Shown: in pieces, positions 8,007 through 17,258 of the stretch
Position numbering within the stretch: position 1 is the first letter of the stretch
How the letters are laid out: each line of letters starts with the position of its first letter
Source of the DNA: Legionella gratiana
Lineage (GTDB): Bacteria; Pseudomonadota; Gammaproteobacteria; Legionellales; Legionellaceae
Direction: 5' to 3'
NCBI RefSeq assembly: GCF_001467695.1
Contig: NZ_LNYE01000023.1
Location: 338,644 to 402,643, forward strand
DNA: 64,000 nt
Notes under the pieces: model-generated
Database searches by the model: none
What the model saw: the letters and a program-made list of their open reading frames with translations, nothing else
What the model was told of the DNA's origin: nothing
Made by a program: the position numbers and the translations under genes

Positions 8007-9626
8007 ATGCGTACTAGTTATTGGTCTAGTGAATTAATCACTTTATTATGTAGCATTTTCTTTACCTTAGCATGTAATAGCTCTTTTTGGATTGAATTAT
8101 TACGTGATAAGGAGTTAATGAATGTTCATACTTGGTTTGTTATTTTGGGCACTGCAATAGCAATCACAGGGTTACAATGGTTTTTACTTTTATTAGTGAT
8201 TAATCGTTGGACTTTTCGGTGGGTTACCATTTGTCTTTTTTTGATCACATCTATTGCAGTTTATTTCATGAATACTTTTCATGTTTATATTGATTCCACA
8301 ATGATTACCAATATTGTGAGCACTGATTATCATGAAAGTAGAGAATTCTTGCAATGGCGAATTCTTCCTTATTTTTTATTCTTGGGTGTACTTCCTTGTT
8401 GGATTATATGGCATATTGAAATTTATAAGAGAAGTCTCACTTCTTATTGGATTGGACGATTGGGAACAATTTTTTTATCACTCTGTATGGTTTTTGGGGG
8501 CGGATGGGCAGTGTTTCATGATTTTGGTCCAGTTCATCGTGAACGGAAAGAAATTGCCTATTTGATTACTCCATTAAATTTAATTTCATCTTCTGCAAAA
8601 GCATATTGGAAGACTCGCCAAACTCGTGCGGATAAAACAAAAATCAAAATTGGTGAAGATGCATATCAACTTCCACGTGCAGAAAAAAGCAAATCTCGGG
8701 CTATAGTACTTGTTGTAGGTGAAACGGTTCGAGCATTAAATTGGGGTTTGAATGGTTATCACAGACAAACAACACCTGAACTTGCAAAGCGTCAAGTAGT
8801 TAATTTTAATCAAGTAACTAGTTGTGGCACCACCACTGCAGTTTCATTACCGTGCATGTTTTCTCCTTATGGAATCCATGCTTATGACAGTCAAAAAATA
8901 AATCAAACAGAGTCATTGCTGCATCTTCTCAATCGAACTAATATTTCAGTATTATGGCGAGATAATCAATCGGGTTGTAAGGGAGTATGTGATGATTTAC
9001 CCATTGAAAAATTGGAAGTAGATGCTTTATGTAAAAAAGGACGTTGCTTTGATGAAGTTCTCTTGCATCAACTTCAGCAACGTATTGTGAATACTGAGGG
9101 AGATCAGTTAATAATATTGCACATGCTTGGTAATCATGGACCCGCATATTACGAGCGATATCCAACGCAGTTTAAACATTGGAAGCCTACCTGTGAAACC
9201 ACAGATTTATCCAGTTGCTCGCAAAAGGCCTTGGTGAATACTTACGATAATGCCATTTTGTATACCGATGCGATATTAGCCAATGCTATTGATCTATTGA
9301 ATGCGATTGAATCGCATGATACAGGATTAATTTATGTATCTGATCACGGAGAGTCACTGGGAGAGCATAAATTGTTTCTTCATGGATTACCTTATTTTAT
9401 GGCTCCGAATGAACAAAAAAAGGTCCCAATGATTTTATGGATGTCTAAAGGGCTTGCAAAGCAATTAGCAATACAAGAGGATTGTCTTCGCAACAAACAA
9501 TCAGACTCTCTATCACATGACTATTTATTCTCTACACTGCTGGCTTTTTTTGATGTGAAAACAAAAGAATATAATTCAAAATTTGATTTGATTTATTCGT
9601 GCCGAAATTTGAATAAAACCGAATAG
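8007..9626 (+). CDS. eptA: Lipid A phosphoethanolamine transferase (EptA/MCR family)
   Basis: This inner-membrane enzyme moves phosphoethanolamine from phosphatidylethanolamine to lipid A phosphate, lowering surface charge and polymyxin binding. The 539-residue protein has about five N-terminal membrane helices (residues 10-170) and a periplasmic sulfatase-fold domain. Visible catalytic features are VLVVGETVRALNWGL (zinc-binding Glu), SCGTTTAVSLPC with Cys273 and the probable nucleophile Thr277, LHMLGNHGPAYY, and VSDHGESLGE followed by LHGLPY (zinc-binding Asp/His). Several Cys pairs typical of the family are present. The family also modifies other targets, so the lipid A substrate is inferred. 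It ends at a strong bidirectional terminator. Confidence 0.92.
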   Translation: MRTSYWSSELITLLCSIFFTLACNSSFWIELLRDKELMNVHTWFVILGTAIAITGLQWFLLLLVINRWTFRWVTICLFLITSIAVYFMNTFHVYIDSTMITNIVSTDYHESREFLQWRILPYFLFLGVLPCWIIWHIEIYKRSLTSYWIGRLGTIFLSLCMVFGGGWAVFHDFGPVHRERKEIAYLITPLNLISSSAKAYWKTRQTRADKTKIKIGEDAYQLPRAEKSKSRAIVLVVGETVRALNWGLNGYHRQTTPELAKRQVVNFNQVTSCGTTTAVSLPCMFSPYGIHAYDSQKINQTESLLHLLNRTNISVLWRDNQSGCKGVCDDLPIEKLEVDALCKKGRCFDEVLLHQLQQRIVNTEGDQLIILHMLGNHGPAYYERYPTQFKHWKPTCETTDLSSCSQKALVNTYDNAILYTDAILANAIDLLNAIESHDTGLIYVSDHGESLGEHKLFLHGLPYFMAPNEQKKVPMILWMSKGLAKQLAIQEDCLRNKQSDSLSHDYLFSTLLAFFDVKTKEYNSKFDLIYSCRNLNKTE

Positions 9627-9647
9627 TGTTGTTCTGATTTTTATAAT

Positions 9648-9706
9648 CCTAGAAAAAGCAGTTGGGTCCTTAGCTTGTGCAGTAGGACTCAACTTTTTTT
9701 TCTAGG
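9648..9706. terminator. Bidirectional Rho-independent terminator
   Basis: GTTGGGTCCT (9661-9670) pairs with AGGACTCAAC (9684-9693) with one wobble pair, followed by a run of eight T. An outer CCTAGAAAAA (9648-9657) can pair with TTTTTTCTAGG on the far side, giving an A-run on one flank and a T-run on the other. It sits between convergent genes and can serve both eptA (+) and the MFS exporter (-). Confidence 0.9.
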
Positions 9707-9724
9707 ATAGTTCACTCACGTTAA

Positions 9725-10960
9725 TTACGAATTCTCAGATTTCATAGAATGGGATTGATAGTGCCAAAATTTTGGTAGCAGCAAACAACATGTGGTTACT
9801 CCCACAATGCATAATATGCCGCCTGAGATCAAAGCTGTAGATATCCCAAACGTAGCGGCGATAAATCCCGCGCGCGTATCACCCAATTTAGGGCCGCTTA
9901 AATAACTAATCATTTCAATGCCAGCTAGCCTGCCTCTATATTCAGTTGGAATAGTATTATTCCATAAGGTGCTACGGAAAATACCACTTATAGCATCAAA
10001 GGCACCAGATAGTGCTAAGAAAGTGAGAACAAGCCAAAGTGAGCTTGATAACCCAAATCCAATAATTGAGACTCCCCAAAGTATGGCCGCTATTGCAATT
10101 GCCTTACCGTCTTGATTTATTTTTGAAGTCCAGCCACTAAAAAAAGAAATAAATAGTGCGCCTACAGCAGGAGCGGAATAGAGTAGGCCTAAAGTTTTTG
10201 CACCCCCAAAAGATTGTGCCAGAGCAGGAAGCAGTGCATTGGGCCAAGCAAAAATCATGGCAAAAAAATCAACAAAATAACTTCCTATTAATTCTTGTCG
10301 ATTAAATGCAAAAGAGATTCCTTGTTTTAGTGACGATAAAATTGATGAGTGTTCTTGGATTTTTGGTTTAGGTAGCGTATGTATTCTGATTAAAGTAATT
10401 AATGATAAGAAAAAAGTAATTAAATCAATTAAATAAGTAATCACAATGCCATAATGAGCGATAATTAGGCCCGCAATAGCGGGAGCACAAATCATGCAAA
10501 AACTAAATTTAAATGTGGCGAGAGCTCCTACTTTTTTATAATCACTTGGATTCACGATTTGTTGGATAATACTGTCAAAAGCAGGACGATGTAAGCCATT
10601 GATGGCTGACATTGCGGCTGAAACAATAAAAATGAGCCAAATAGATGGGTTTGCGTGATAAGAGTTCAATGCGAGTAATAAACAGCCACATGTAAGAAAT
10701 AGCTCACTGATAATTAATAATTTTCGACGATTATACCGATCAGCAAATACTCCTCCAATCAATGCAGTAATTAATAGAGGCATTAATTGCACAAGGCTTA
10801 ATAACCCAACCATAAAACTCGAATGGCTTATTTGATAAATTTGGTAGGGTAGGGCAACACCACTGATCATGGTACCAATAAATGAAATGAATTGTCCTAA
10901 ATAGATTAATCTAAAGTCACGATTTTCTTTTAGGAGCGATAAGTCTAAGAACTGGCTCAT
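9725..10960 (-). CDS. MFS exporter, EntS-like
   Basis: A 411-residue, 12-helix major facilitator protein. The start (LKENRDFRLIYLGQFISFIGTMISGVALPYQIY) and the loop motif GGVFADRYNRRKLLI after helix 2 are characteristic of the EntS/enterobactin-exporter group and related drug exporters. A second half-motif appears near FRSTLWNNTIPTEYRGRLAGIEM. Predicted role: proton-driven export of a small hydrophobic or siderophore-like molecule across the inner membrane; no siderophore genes are adjacent, so the substrate is unknown. It is convergent with eptA across a shared terminator, and its start faces a 400-base upstream region. Confidence 0.85.
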   Translation of the reverse strand: MSQFLDLSLLKENRDFRLIYLGQFISFIGTMISGVALPYQIYQISHSSFMVGLLSLVQLMPLLITALIGGVFADRYNRRKLLIISELFLTCGCLLLALNSYHANPSIWLIFIVSAAMSAINGLHRPAFDSIIQQIVNPSDYKKVGALATFKFSFCMICAPAIAGLIIAHYGIVITYLIDLITFFLSLITLIRIHTLPKPKIQEHSSILSSLKQGISFAFNRQELIGSYFVDFFAMIFAWPNALLPALAQSFGGAKTLGLLYSAPAVGALFISFFSGWTSKINQDGKAIAIAAILWGVSIIGFGLSSSLWLVLTFLALSGAFDAISGIFRSTLWNNTIPTEYRGRLAGIEMISYLSGPKLGDTRAGFIAATFGISTALISGGILCIVGVTTCCLLLPKFWHYQSHSMKSENS

Positions 10961-11401
10961 TTTGAAACATCCAAAGTTATAGAAAACTTAGGTTACGTGT
11001 TGTGAGTTGAGAGAGGTTACAACTTTTACTTACCTATTACATTATATACATGGTTTGATGCTTAATACTGAAACTCTACTTAGGATTAAGCACCATCGAT
11101 AACCATGCTAGCTCCAATGGTTTGGGGAGAGGAGCATGATGAATTATAAACAATCCTTTATACAACAGTAAACATTAATTTATGTATTTTCTCAGAACTT
11201 ATTAGGAAATTATCAAATAACCAGTTGAAAACAAATAAATATTTAAAATTTTCGTATAACATATAAAAACAACCGATTGGATATTAATTTTACTTAATGT
11301 TTAAATTAAGTAAACAAAAGTTACTGCAAATCAATGGTAAAGATTTTCTCTATTGAAGAAATTGATGTGTGGTTAATAAACCTAGTTGGGGTATAAAGAA
11401 A
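10961..11401. other. Intergenic region between divergent genes, with one inverted repeat
   Basis: About 440 AT-rich bases separate the MFS exporter from the orphan at 11402. No gene was recognised. The notable structure is the perfect inverted repeat at 11289-11314. Confidence 0.5.
11289..11314. promoter_or_regulatory. Perfect 10-bp inverted repeat, operator-like
   Basis: TTTACTTAAT and ATTAAGTAAA form a perfect inverted repeat with a 6-base spacer (GTTTAA), about 90 bases upstream of the 11402 start. The pairing is all AT except one GC pair, so a protein-binding site is likelier than an RNA terminator. No regulator is known. Confidence 0.4.
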
Positions 11402-11896
11402 ATGAGTTGTTTCAGTACCTTAAAATACATAATTCAGGAAGTACTTAAAGAAAAAGATAAGCTGCATCGAGCGGATATAGAGACAGATAGAGTTTATTTA
11501 GATCAAATATACGGTACTTTACATGAAAAAAAAGTAGTAATTGATAGTCTAATTAAAAATCTTGCTTTTGAAATTGCCATTAGAGATGAGAGTCTTATAA
11601 CTAAACTCCAAATACCAGGAGTAGATATACATTCAGACATAGAAAAGACAGGTAAAAACTTGATAAATATTGCTGTTGCTATGGATACCTTAAATAAGGT
11701 ATCCAATTCTGGCATTAGATTCTCTGAGAAAGGACTAGAAGATATTCTTTTTAAATTTAGACAAAAAGCAGAAAGTTATTTAAATCACCCTTTTATAAAA
11801 CAATATATTGTTCACGACGGAAGATTTCAGTTATTTATGGGGAGAACTATAAATACAATAAATAATGTCTTCTTACAGAAATACATCTTTTTATAG
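11402..11896 (+). CDS. Hypothetical protein, about 164 residues
   Basis: No family is recognised. The frame opens with GTG 11369 but ATG 11402 gives a more natural start (MSCFSTLKYIIQEVLKEKDKL). The sequence is soluble and almost entirely helical, with heptad-like patterns in the first 60 residues (RADIETDRVYLDQIYGTLHEKK) and again near residues 110-150. There is no signal peptide. It stands alone, faces a long regulatory region with an inverted repeat, and converges on the GltB-like gene with only 38 bases between stops. It may be a small coiled-coil accessory protein; base composition is similar to the neighbours. Confidence 0.55.
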   Translation: MSCFSTLKYIIQEVLKEKDKLHRADIETDRVYLDQIYGTLHEKKVVIDSLIKNLAFEIAIRDESLITKLQIPGVDIHSDIEKTGKNLINIAVAMDTLNKVSNSGIRFSEKGLEDILFKFRQKAESYLNHPFIKQYIVHDGRFQLFMGRTINTINNVFLQKYIFL

Positions 11897-11934
11897 CGTT
11901 GTTTCGCTTATGCACTTTACATTTAGGATAATTA

Positions 11935-13431
11935 TCATTGATGATTTTTTTTAATTTTAGAACCTTTTTCTTTGGATGGATATACATCCGCTAAGGATAC
12001 TGAGGTACCATGCGCCGAGACAATGCGGGCATGGTGTCGCCTTAAGTCACGTGGTTCTTCTACACCACAGGCATGGCAAATGACCCCTACTTCATGAGTA
12101 AGATTTTTTACATAATGATATACGCGGTTTGTCTTAACTTTAGGATTTAAACCTCTAACAAGCCATTTATTGTGTGTTGTAATTCCTGTAGGACACGTAT
12201 TTTTATGGCATTGTAATGCTTGAACACAACCGAGAGCAAACATAAATCCACGCGCTGAATTCACAAAATCAGCACCAACACAAAGTGCCCATGCAACCAT
12301 ACCAGGAGTTATTAATTTTCCTGAGGCGATAATTTTAATCCGTTCACGTAAATCATATTCAACAAGTTTGTCAACAAGAACAGGAAGACTTTCTGTTAAA
12401 GTAAGGCCCATATAATCCGCTAAAGTGAGAGGGGCGGCTCCTGAGCCACCTTCAGCACCATCAAGTGTAATAAAGTCAGGTGCATATTCAACTCCCTTTT
12501 TGATAATCTCTTGACATAGCTCATCGAGCCACTCATAGTTTCCTAAAACGACTTTAAAGCCAGTAGGTTTCCCAGTTACTTCTCGTATGTGATGAATCAT
12601 ATTAAGTAACTCAATGGAGTTTGAAATTTCAGGGAAACGATTGGGACTTATAGAATCTTGGTGCGGTTTAATTCCTCGAATTTTAGCGATTTCTTGAGTT
12701 ACTTTTACTGCGGGCAATAGTCCTCCTTTTCCGGGTTTTGCCCCTTGACTTAGTTTGATTTCAAACATTTTAACTTGAGGATGCGCAGCAACCTCTTTTA
12801 ATTTTTCATCTGATAAGTTGCCATGCTCATCATGATAACCATATTTTGCGGTTCCAATTTGGGCGACTAAATCACAACCACCATCTAAGTGGTAAGGGGA
12901 TAATCCCCCTTCGCCAGTATTAAGCCAACAACCTGCTTTTTTTGCACCGTGAGATAGTGCTAAAATTGCATTTTTCGAAATGGCTCCATAACTCATCGCG
13001 GAGATATTAATTAACGAGTTTGTTGTATAGGGAAATTTACAATGTTTTCCTATGGTAACAGAGTGTGCTTTTACAACATCACGTTTCAATACTGGGAAAG
13101 GAGAGTCTACAAAATAGATTGTATTAATCGGTTTGCGATCGCGAGTGGTTCCAAACCCTATAGTGGTATCTGTGTTTTTGCTTGCTTCATAAACCCAGGT
13201 ACGTTCGGTGCGATTAAAGGGTAATTCTTCTCGATCTCGAGCATAAAAATACTGTCTTAAGTAAACCCCCAATTCTTCTGCAATATAGCGTACATAACCT
13301 ATAAGAGGAAAGTTCCTTAATATGGTGTGTTTTTTTTGAAATACATTCCATATCGCTAACAGAATAATTAATGACATTGAAATAATGAGTAATGATTCTA
13401 AAAAGCTGGTGTATCCTTTCATAATGAGCAT
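11935..13431 (-). CDS. FMN-dependent glutamate synthase family protein (GltB-like)
   Basis: The 498-residue protein matches stand-alone GltB-domain proteins rather than full glutamate synthase (about 1500 residues). An N-terminal membrane helix (about residues 10-30) anchors it. FMN-barrel signatures follow: INISAMSYGAISKNAI, NTGEGGLSPYH, FEIKLSQGAKPGKGG, LDGAEGGSGAAPL and ASGKLITPGMVAWAL. A cysteine cluster, GCVQALQCHKNTCPTG, resembles the 3Fe-4S ligand region of GltB, and a C-terminal CHACGVEEP adds two more Cys. The amidotransferase domain is missing, so a role as a membrane-bound FMN/Fe-S oxidoreductase is likelier than glutamate synthesis. ATG 13431 and ATG 13422 are both possible starts. 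Confidence 0.85.
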   Translation of the reverse strand: MLIMKGYTSFLESLLIISMSLIILLAIWNVFQKKHTILRNFPLIGYVRYIAEELGVYLRQYFYARDREELPFNRTERTWVYEASKNTDTTIGFGTTRDRKPINTIYFVDSPFPVLKRDVVKAHSVTIGKHCKFPYTTNSLINISAMSYGAISKNAILALSHGAKKAGCWLNTGEGGLSPYHLDGGCDLVAQIGTAKYGYHDEHGNLSDEKLKEVAAHPQVKMFEIKLSQGAKPGKGGLLPAVKVTQEIAKIRGIKPHQDSISPNRFPEISNSIELLNMIHHIREVTGKPTGFKVVLGNYEWLDELCQEIIKKGVEYAPDFITLDGAEGGSGAAPLTLADYMGLTLTESLPVLVDKLVEYDLRERIKIIASGKLITPGMVAWALCVGADFVNSARGFMFALGCVQALQCHKNTCPTGITTHNKWLVRGLNPKVKTNRVYHYVKNLTHEVGVICHACGVEEPRDLRRHHARIVSAHGTSVSLADVYPSKEKGSKIKKNHQ

Positions 13432-13630
13432 CCACGCTAAAAACTAACTCAGAATACAATACAAAAGCGCTTGACAGCAATACTGATTTCCATGAGCTAT
13501 TGAATTAAAGTAATCAATTTATTCTATAATTAGCACTCACTGATCGGATAATGGCATAAAGATATTGCATATATCATTTTGATCGTATAAATTGCATTTT
13601 ATGCTAAATAAAAACTAAAGGATTAATGTT

Positions 13631-13783
13631 GTGTCAACGTGTTTCGATCCCATCATACAAGCAGACACTTTGGACGAAAAAGCCAACGTTTACTTAGCAA
13701 AAATCAATACTCCATTTAATGCCAAAGAAATTTCAGATTTAGAGATACAATTTTGCAGTTCAATGATTTATAGGACTGATTAA
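13631..13783 (+). CDS. Possible small or remnant ORF, 50 residues
   Basis: A GTG at 13631 is preceded by AAAGGA (13617-13622), a good ribosome site. It opens a 50-codon frame beginning STCFDPIIQADTLDEKANVY and ending at TAA 13781. The composition looks protein-like, but no family is recognised and it lies about 130 bases before the OTU-like gene. It could be a small gene, or the remnant of a larger one that decayed beside the effector candidate. Confidence 0.3.
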   Translation: MSTCFDPIIQADTLDEKANVYLAKINTPFNAKEISDLEIQFCSSMIYRTD

Positions 13784-13911
13784 TATCAGCTTATTGCTAT
13801 TAAAAAATAAAATTAAGTGATGCAAGTAATCAATTATGTTTTAAGGAGGGTAGCAAAAGTTTATTAGCACAAGAACAAGTCAAGGATTAATAATTTACAA
13901 AAGGAGTAAAT

Positions 13912-15678
13912 ATGTTTCATGTGGATAATAGTGGTAAAGGCAATTGTATGTACTATGCGTATAGTATTTCTTTAATGTATTTTCTACGAGCCAAGAACAT
14001 TCCTGAGTTAGCGGAAGATATTTTTAATATACTAAAACTTGAAGAAGAGGAGAAAGTTCGATTACGGACCCTATTATCTAAGAAGTCAGACCAAGAGTTT
14101 ACCTCATCTGAGATTAAAAATATTATTGAACCCATTCTGGGAAGAGCGACTCGAAATTTAGCAGCAGAATATACAAAAAGAGAATTTAAAGCTTCCCCTA
14201 AAGATTCTCCTTTATTTTCTTCCGCGCACTACGGCTTGGAGTTTTGCTTTAAATGTTCCATGGAGCTGAATGGTTCAGAGTTGTCCTATCTTATTGATCA
14301 CGGATTTGATAATCCAGACTATATTAGTGCAGATATATATAAGGTCCGTGGCATGGATGTGGCAATGCATGACTATTCTTTAGCTCGCTTGCCTCATGTT
14401 ATTGAGGAGTTCGAGCGTCAGTGGATTATTAAAGAGCAAGCATTTTTAGAACAAAAAAAAGAACTTACTGAACGCGAAATTCAATCTCAGAAAACGACTC
14501 TTTTAGATAATATTCTGAGAAATGAAACTATTGAGTTTTTTTTAGGAGAAGAAGACAAGCATCTTAATCAATATGTTCATCATCTCCAACAAGAAGGAGT
14601 ATGGGGTTCAGAAGAAACGCTTTTCGTACTGCATCGCGCGATTCAGGGAGAGCATTTTGTTAAGAATAATGAGGGGAGAACTCATATTTTATATGATAGA
14701 GAAATTATTCTACATCTGTATCGAAATGATGGGATTCCCTATGTTCAATCTGGAGGTCCAGAAATGATTGTGAATAATAAGAGCAATGTTCACTGGACTT
14801 CGATAATTCCTGATTCAATATTTGTACCGAAATTCACTCCCCAGGAACAAAAACTTCATCAATTACTGGATGACATGCAGAGAGAGTATGAAAGTATACC
14901 GCAAGGCTCGGAAAAACAGGTACTTGTTTCGGACGAGTGGATTCATGCTTTAAGAGTCCAACTGGCAGTCATGAAAGAGAATCCGAGTCGAGAAGCTAAA
15001 GAGAAAGCAATAGGCGATTCGATGCAAATTCTTGGTAAGATGATACCAACGTTAGGTAATTATCCCTATTGGAGAACTTTACTTACTCATTTCTTCTCTG
15101 CGTTACTTGAATGTATCCCCACTTTGATGGCTGACAAGAAGATCAGTTCAGGATTGGCTCAGTGTGAATTATTGATCCCAACACGACGACGTCCTATGGT
15201 TGCTTCTGAAGAGTTGTCACAAACTTCTGAGCGTAAGGAGTTATCAAAATCTTCTGAGAGTAAAGAATTATTACATTCAGATGTAGTTAAGAATGAAGAA
15301 AGCCCGATTCAATCTCAAAAAGGAGGAGTCAGTCAATTTTCTCAACATACTCTATTTAAAAAATCTTCTGTAACGGTTCACAAGACTTATCCTGAAGAAA
15401 TTGCTGGCTATATTCGAGAAAACAAGCAAACCGGACCAAGCGTGGCAAAGGCACTGAGAAAAATGTATCAAGAAGGGCTTAGTGGGAATGAGGAGTATTC
15501 TCCAGAAAAATGTAGAGAGATAGCCCAACGATATATAAGTTATGTAAAATATAATGGACGGCATTTTATTCTTACGGATGTGGTTGATTTTATAAAAGAG
15601 ATGGACGATGTGATAAAACAGAAAGAAGAAAACCTTGAAGAGTTTATTGAACATGTCGGTGGCATGAAGTTTCACTAA
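13912..15678 (+). CDS. Probable Dot/Icm effector with OTU-type deubiquitinase domain
   Basis: The N-terminus carries an OTU-like catalytic loop, SGKGNCMYYAYSISLMYF, with Cys12 as nucleophile. The likely catalytic His is His294 in NNKSNVHWTSI, preceded by GGPEMIVNN. About 280 residues between Cys and His is long for an OTU domain but fits the Legionella Lot-type deubiquitinases, which carry a helical insertion there; residues about 35-220 here are strongly helical. The usual Asp of the D-G-N-C loop is Lys. After about residue 310 comes a helical, Ser/Glu/Lys-rich region with a near-repeat (SQTSERKELSKSSESKELL). The C-terminus KQKEENLEEFIEHVGG resembles an E-block secretion signal. AAAGGAG precedes ATG 13912. 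Ubiquitin cleavage and secretion are inferred. Confidence 0.75.
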   Translation: MFHVDNSGKGNCMYYAYSISLMYFLRAKNIPELAEDIFNILKLEEEEKVRLRTLLSKKSDQEFTSSEIKNIIEPILGRATRNLAAEYTKREFKASPKDSPLFSSAHYGLEFCFKCSMELNGSELSYLIDHGFDNPDYISADIYKVRGMDVAMHDYSLARLPHVIEEFERQWIIKEQAFLEQKKELTEREIQSQKTTLLDNILRNETIEFFLGEEDKHLNQYVHHLQQEGVWGSEETLFVLHRAIQGEHFVKNNEGRTHILYDREIILHLYRNDGIPYVQSGGPEMIVNNKSNVHWTSIIPDSIFVPKFTPQEQKLHQLLDDMQREYESIPQGSEKQVLVSDEWIHALRVQLAVMKENPSREAKEKAIGDSMQILGKMIPTLGNYPYWRTLLTHFFSALLECIPTLMADKKISSGLAQCELLIPTRRRPMVASEELSQTSERKELSKSSESKELLHSDVVKNEESPIQSQKGGVSQFSQHTLFKKSSVTVHKTYPEEIAGYIRENKQTGPSVAKALRKMYQEGLSGNEEYSPEKCREIAQRYISYVKYNGRHFILTDVVDFIKEMDDVIKQKEENLEEFIEHVGGMKFH

Positions 15679-15841
15679 TTCATTGAGCTCTATGCGTTAG
15701 TTGCCAGTACAATCCTTCCATCTCGATATTTTGTCTACAAGCCATGATATGCTGAGATGGAGAAACTTATTCACTGTTTATTCCCCATAGAAGGTGATAC
15801 CATCATCAACGATTAAGCATCAGCTAAGGAAAGTAGTACTT

Positions 15842-17257
15842 ATGAGTAAAGGAGCGAATTCATTTATTTTTTTTGTTGCATTAATTGCTGGATTTGGTGG
15901 TTTCTTATTTGGTTTTGATTCTAGTGTCATCGCAGATGTTAAAGATCAGGTTATGGCTCAATTGTCTCTTTCTGAGTGGCAATGGTCTCAGGTAGTCAGT
16001 ATTAGTTTATTCGGATGTATCTTTGGTATTCCTGTAAGTGGTTTTTTTGCTGATAAGATAAGTCGACACTGTCTTTTAAAAACAGTCGCTATTGGTTTTA
16101 TTGTGGGAACGATTTTATGTGTTTTGACCAATTATTTCATTATGTTATTAATTGGACGCTTCATTATTGGAGTTTGCATCGGAATTGCTTCTTATATTGC
16201 CCCATTATTTATTGCAGAAATCGCTCCTCCTAAAAGAAGAGGAACTTTAGTTTTGATCAATGGCTTGACGATTACCTTTGGTCAGGCTATAGCGTATTTA
16301 ATTGGGTATTTTCTTCATGATTATTCGATACATAGCTGGAGATTTTTATTTGCAATAGGCGGTATTCCTGCACTGATATTATTTATAGGAATGTATTTTG
16401 TACCTCATTCGCCGCGTTGGATACTGAAACAATATGGAGTAGACGAGGCAGTAAAAACCTTAAAACGCATTCGTCCTTCTGAATATAACATTCAACAAGA
16501 GATAGAAGAAATTTATAGCCATATAAAGAAAATTCAACCAAGCTATAATTTATTACTTAAACCCCCAATTGTTTTCGTCTTAGCCGTCGGAGTTATTTTG
16601 GGAGTATTTCAGCAACTTTCAGGGATTAATTCCGTGATGTATTACGGGCCAGTTATCTTTGAATCAGCAGGTTTTTACCCAATTTCAAAGGCTATTTTGG
16701 CAACTTTTTGCATGGGAGCAGTTAATTTTTTATTTACTGTATTTACTTTGTTTTATGTCGATAAATTAGGCCGGCGTTTTTTATTATTAAGTGGTACCCT
16801 GATTGCGTCGTTTAGTCTCTTTATAGTTGCCTTGTTATTTAATTCTGCCATACCAGGCCAAAAGTTCTGGATATTGGCTTTTTTATCCTCCTACATTATG
16901 GGATATTGCATCAGTGTAGGATCTTTATTTTGGGTTTTAATTTCTGAGATTTTCCCTTTACATGTGCGTGGCTTAGCGATGAGTATTGCCACAGTGGTAC
17001 AGTGGGGGGCTAATTTTTTAATCTCCATATCTTTTTTAGCTATTTACCAAAATCTAGGGCAAGTACTTACTTTTGCCTTATTTGGCTCATTATGCCTGTG
17101 TGCTTTTCTCTTTATTTACCGTTTTGTACCTGAAACTACAGGAGTTTCTTTGGAAAAAATAGAAAAAAATTTGATGGCAGGTAAAAAAATTAGATCTATT
17201 GGCAAACAATTATCTAATCCAATAAAAGCGAAAAAATTTGAATTAGTGAGAGATTAA
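15842..17257 (+). CDS. iolT: MFS sugar porter, probable myo-inositol transporter
   Basis: A 12-helix sugar-porter-family protein of 471 residues when started at ATG 15842, which has AAGGA 11 bases upstream; a GTG at 15794 would add 16 unlikely residues. Family motifs are present in order: GGFLFGFDSSVI in helix 1, GRFIIGVCIGIAS, VPHSPRWIL after helix 6, FQQLSGINSVMYYGP in helix 7, DKLGRRFLLL, and the terminal VPETTGVSLEKIE. It is the first gene of a tight inositol-catabolic operon (one base before iolG), so inositol is the predicted substrate, imported with protons. Glucose or another polyol remains possible on sequence alone. Confidence 0.85.
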   Translation: MSKGANSFIFFVALIAGFGGFLFGFDSSVIADVKDQVMAQLSLSEWQWSQVVSISLFGCIFGIPVSGFFADKISRHCLLKTVAIGFIVGTILCVLTNYFIMLLIGRFIIGVCIGIASYIAPLFIAEIAPPKRRGTLVLINGLTITFGQAIAYLIGYFLHDYSIHSWRFLFAIGGIPALILFIGMYFVPHSPRWILKQYGVDEAVKTLKRIRPSEYNIQQEIEEIYSHIKKIQPSYNLLLKPPIVFVLAVGVILGVFQQLSGINSVMYYGPVIFESAGFYPISKAILATFCMGAVNFLFTVFTLFYVDKLGRRFLLLSGTLIASFSLFIVALLFNSAIPGQKFWILAFLSSYIMGYCISVGSLFWVLISEIFPLHVRGLAMSIATVVQWGANFLISISFLAIYQNLGQVLTFALFGSLCLCAFLFIYRFVPETTGVSLEKIEKNLMAGKKIRSIGKQLSNPIKAKKFELVRD

Positions 17258-17258
17258 A

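Noticed and set aside
11935..13431. Glutamate synthase large subunit
   Set aside because: At 498 residues it lacks the amidotransferase domain and has a membrane anchor; it is a GltB-domain oxidoreductase, not full glutamate synthase.
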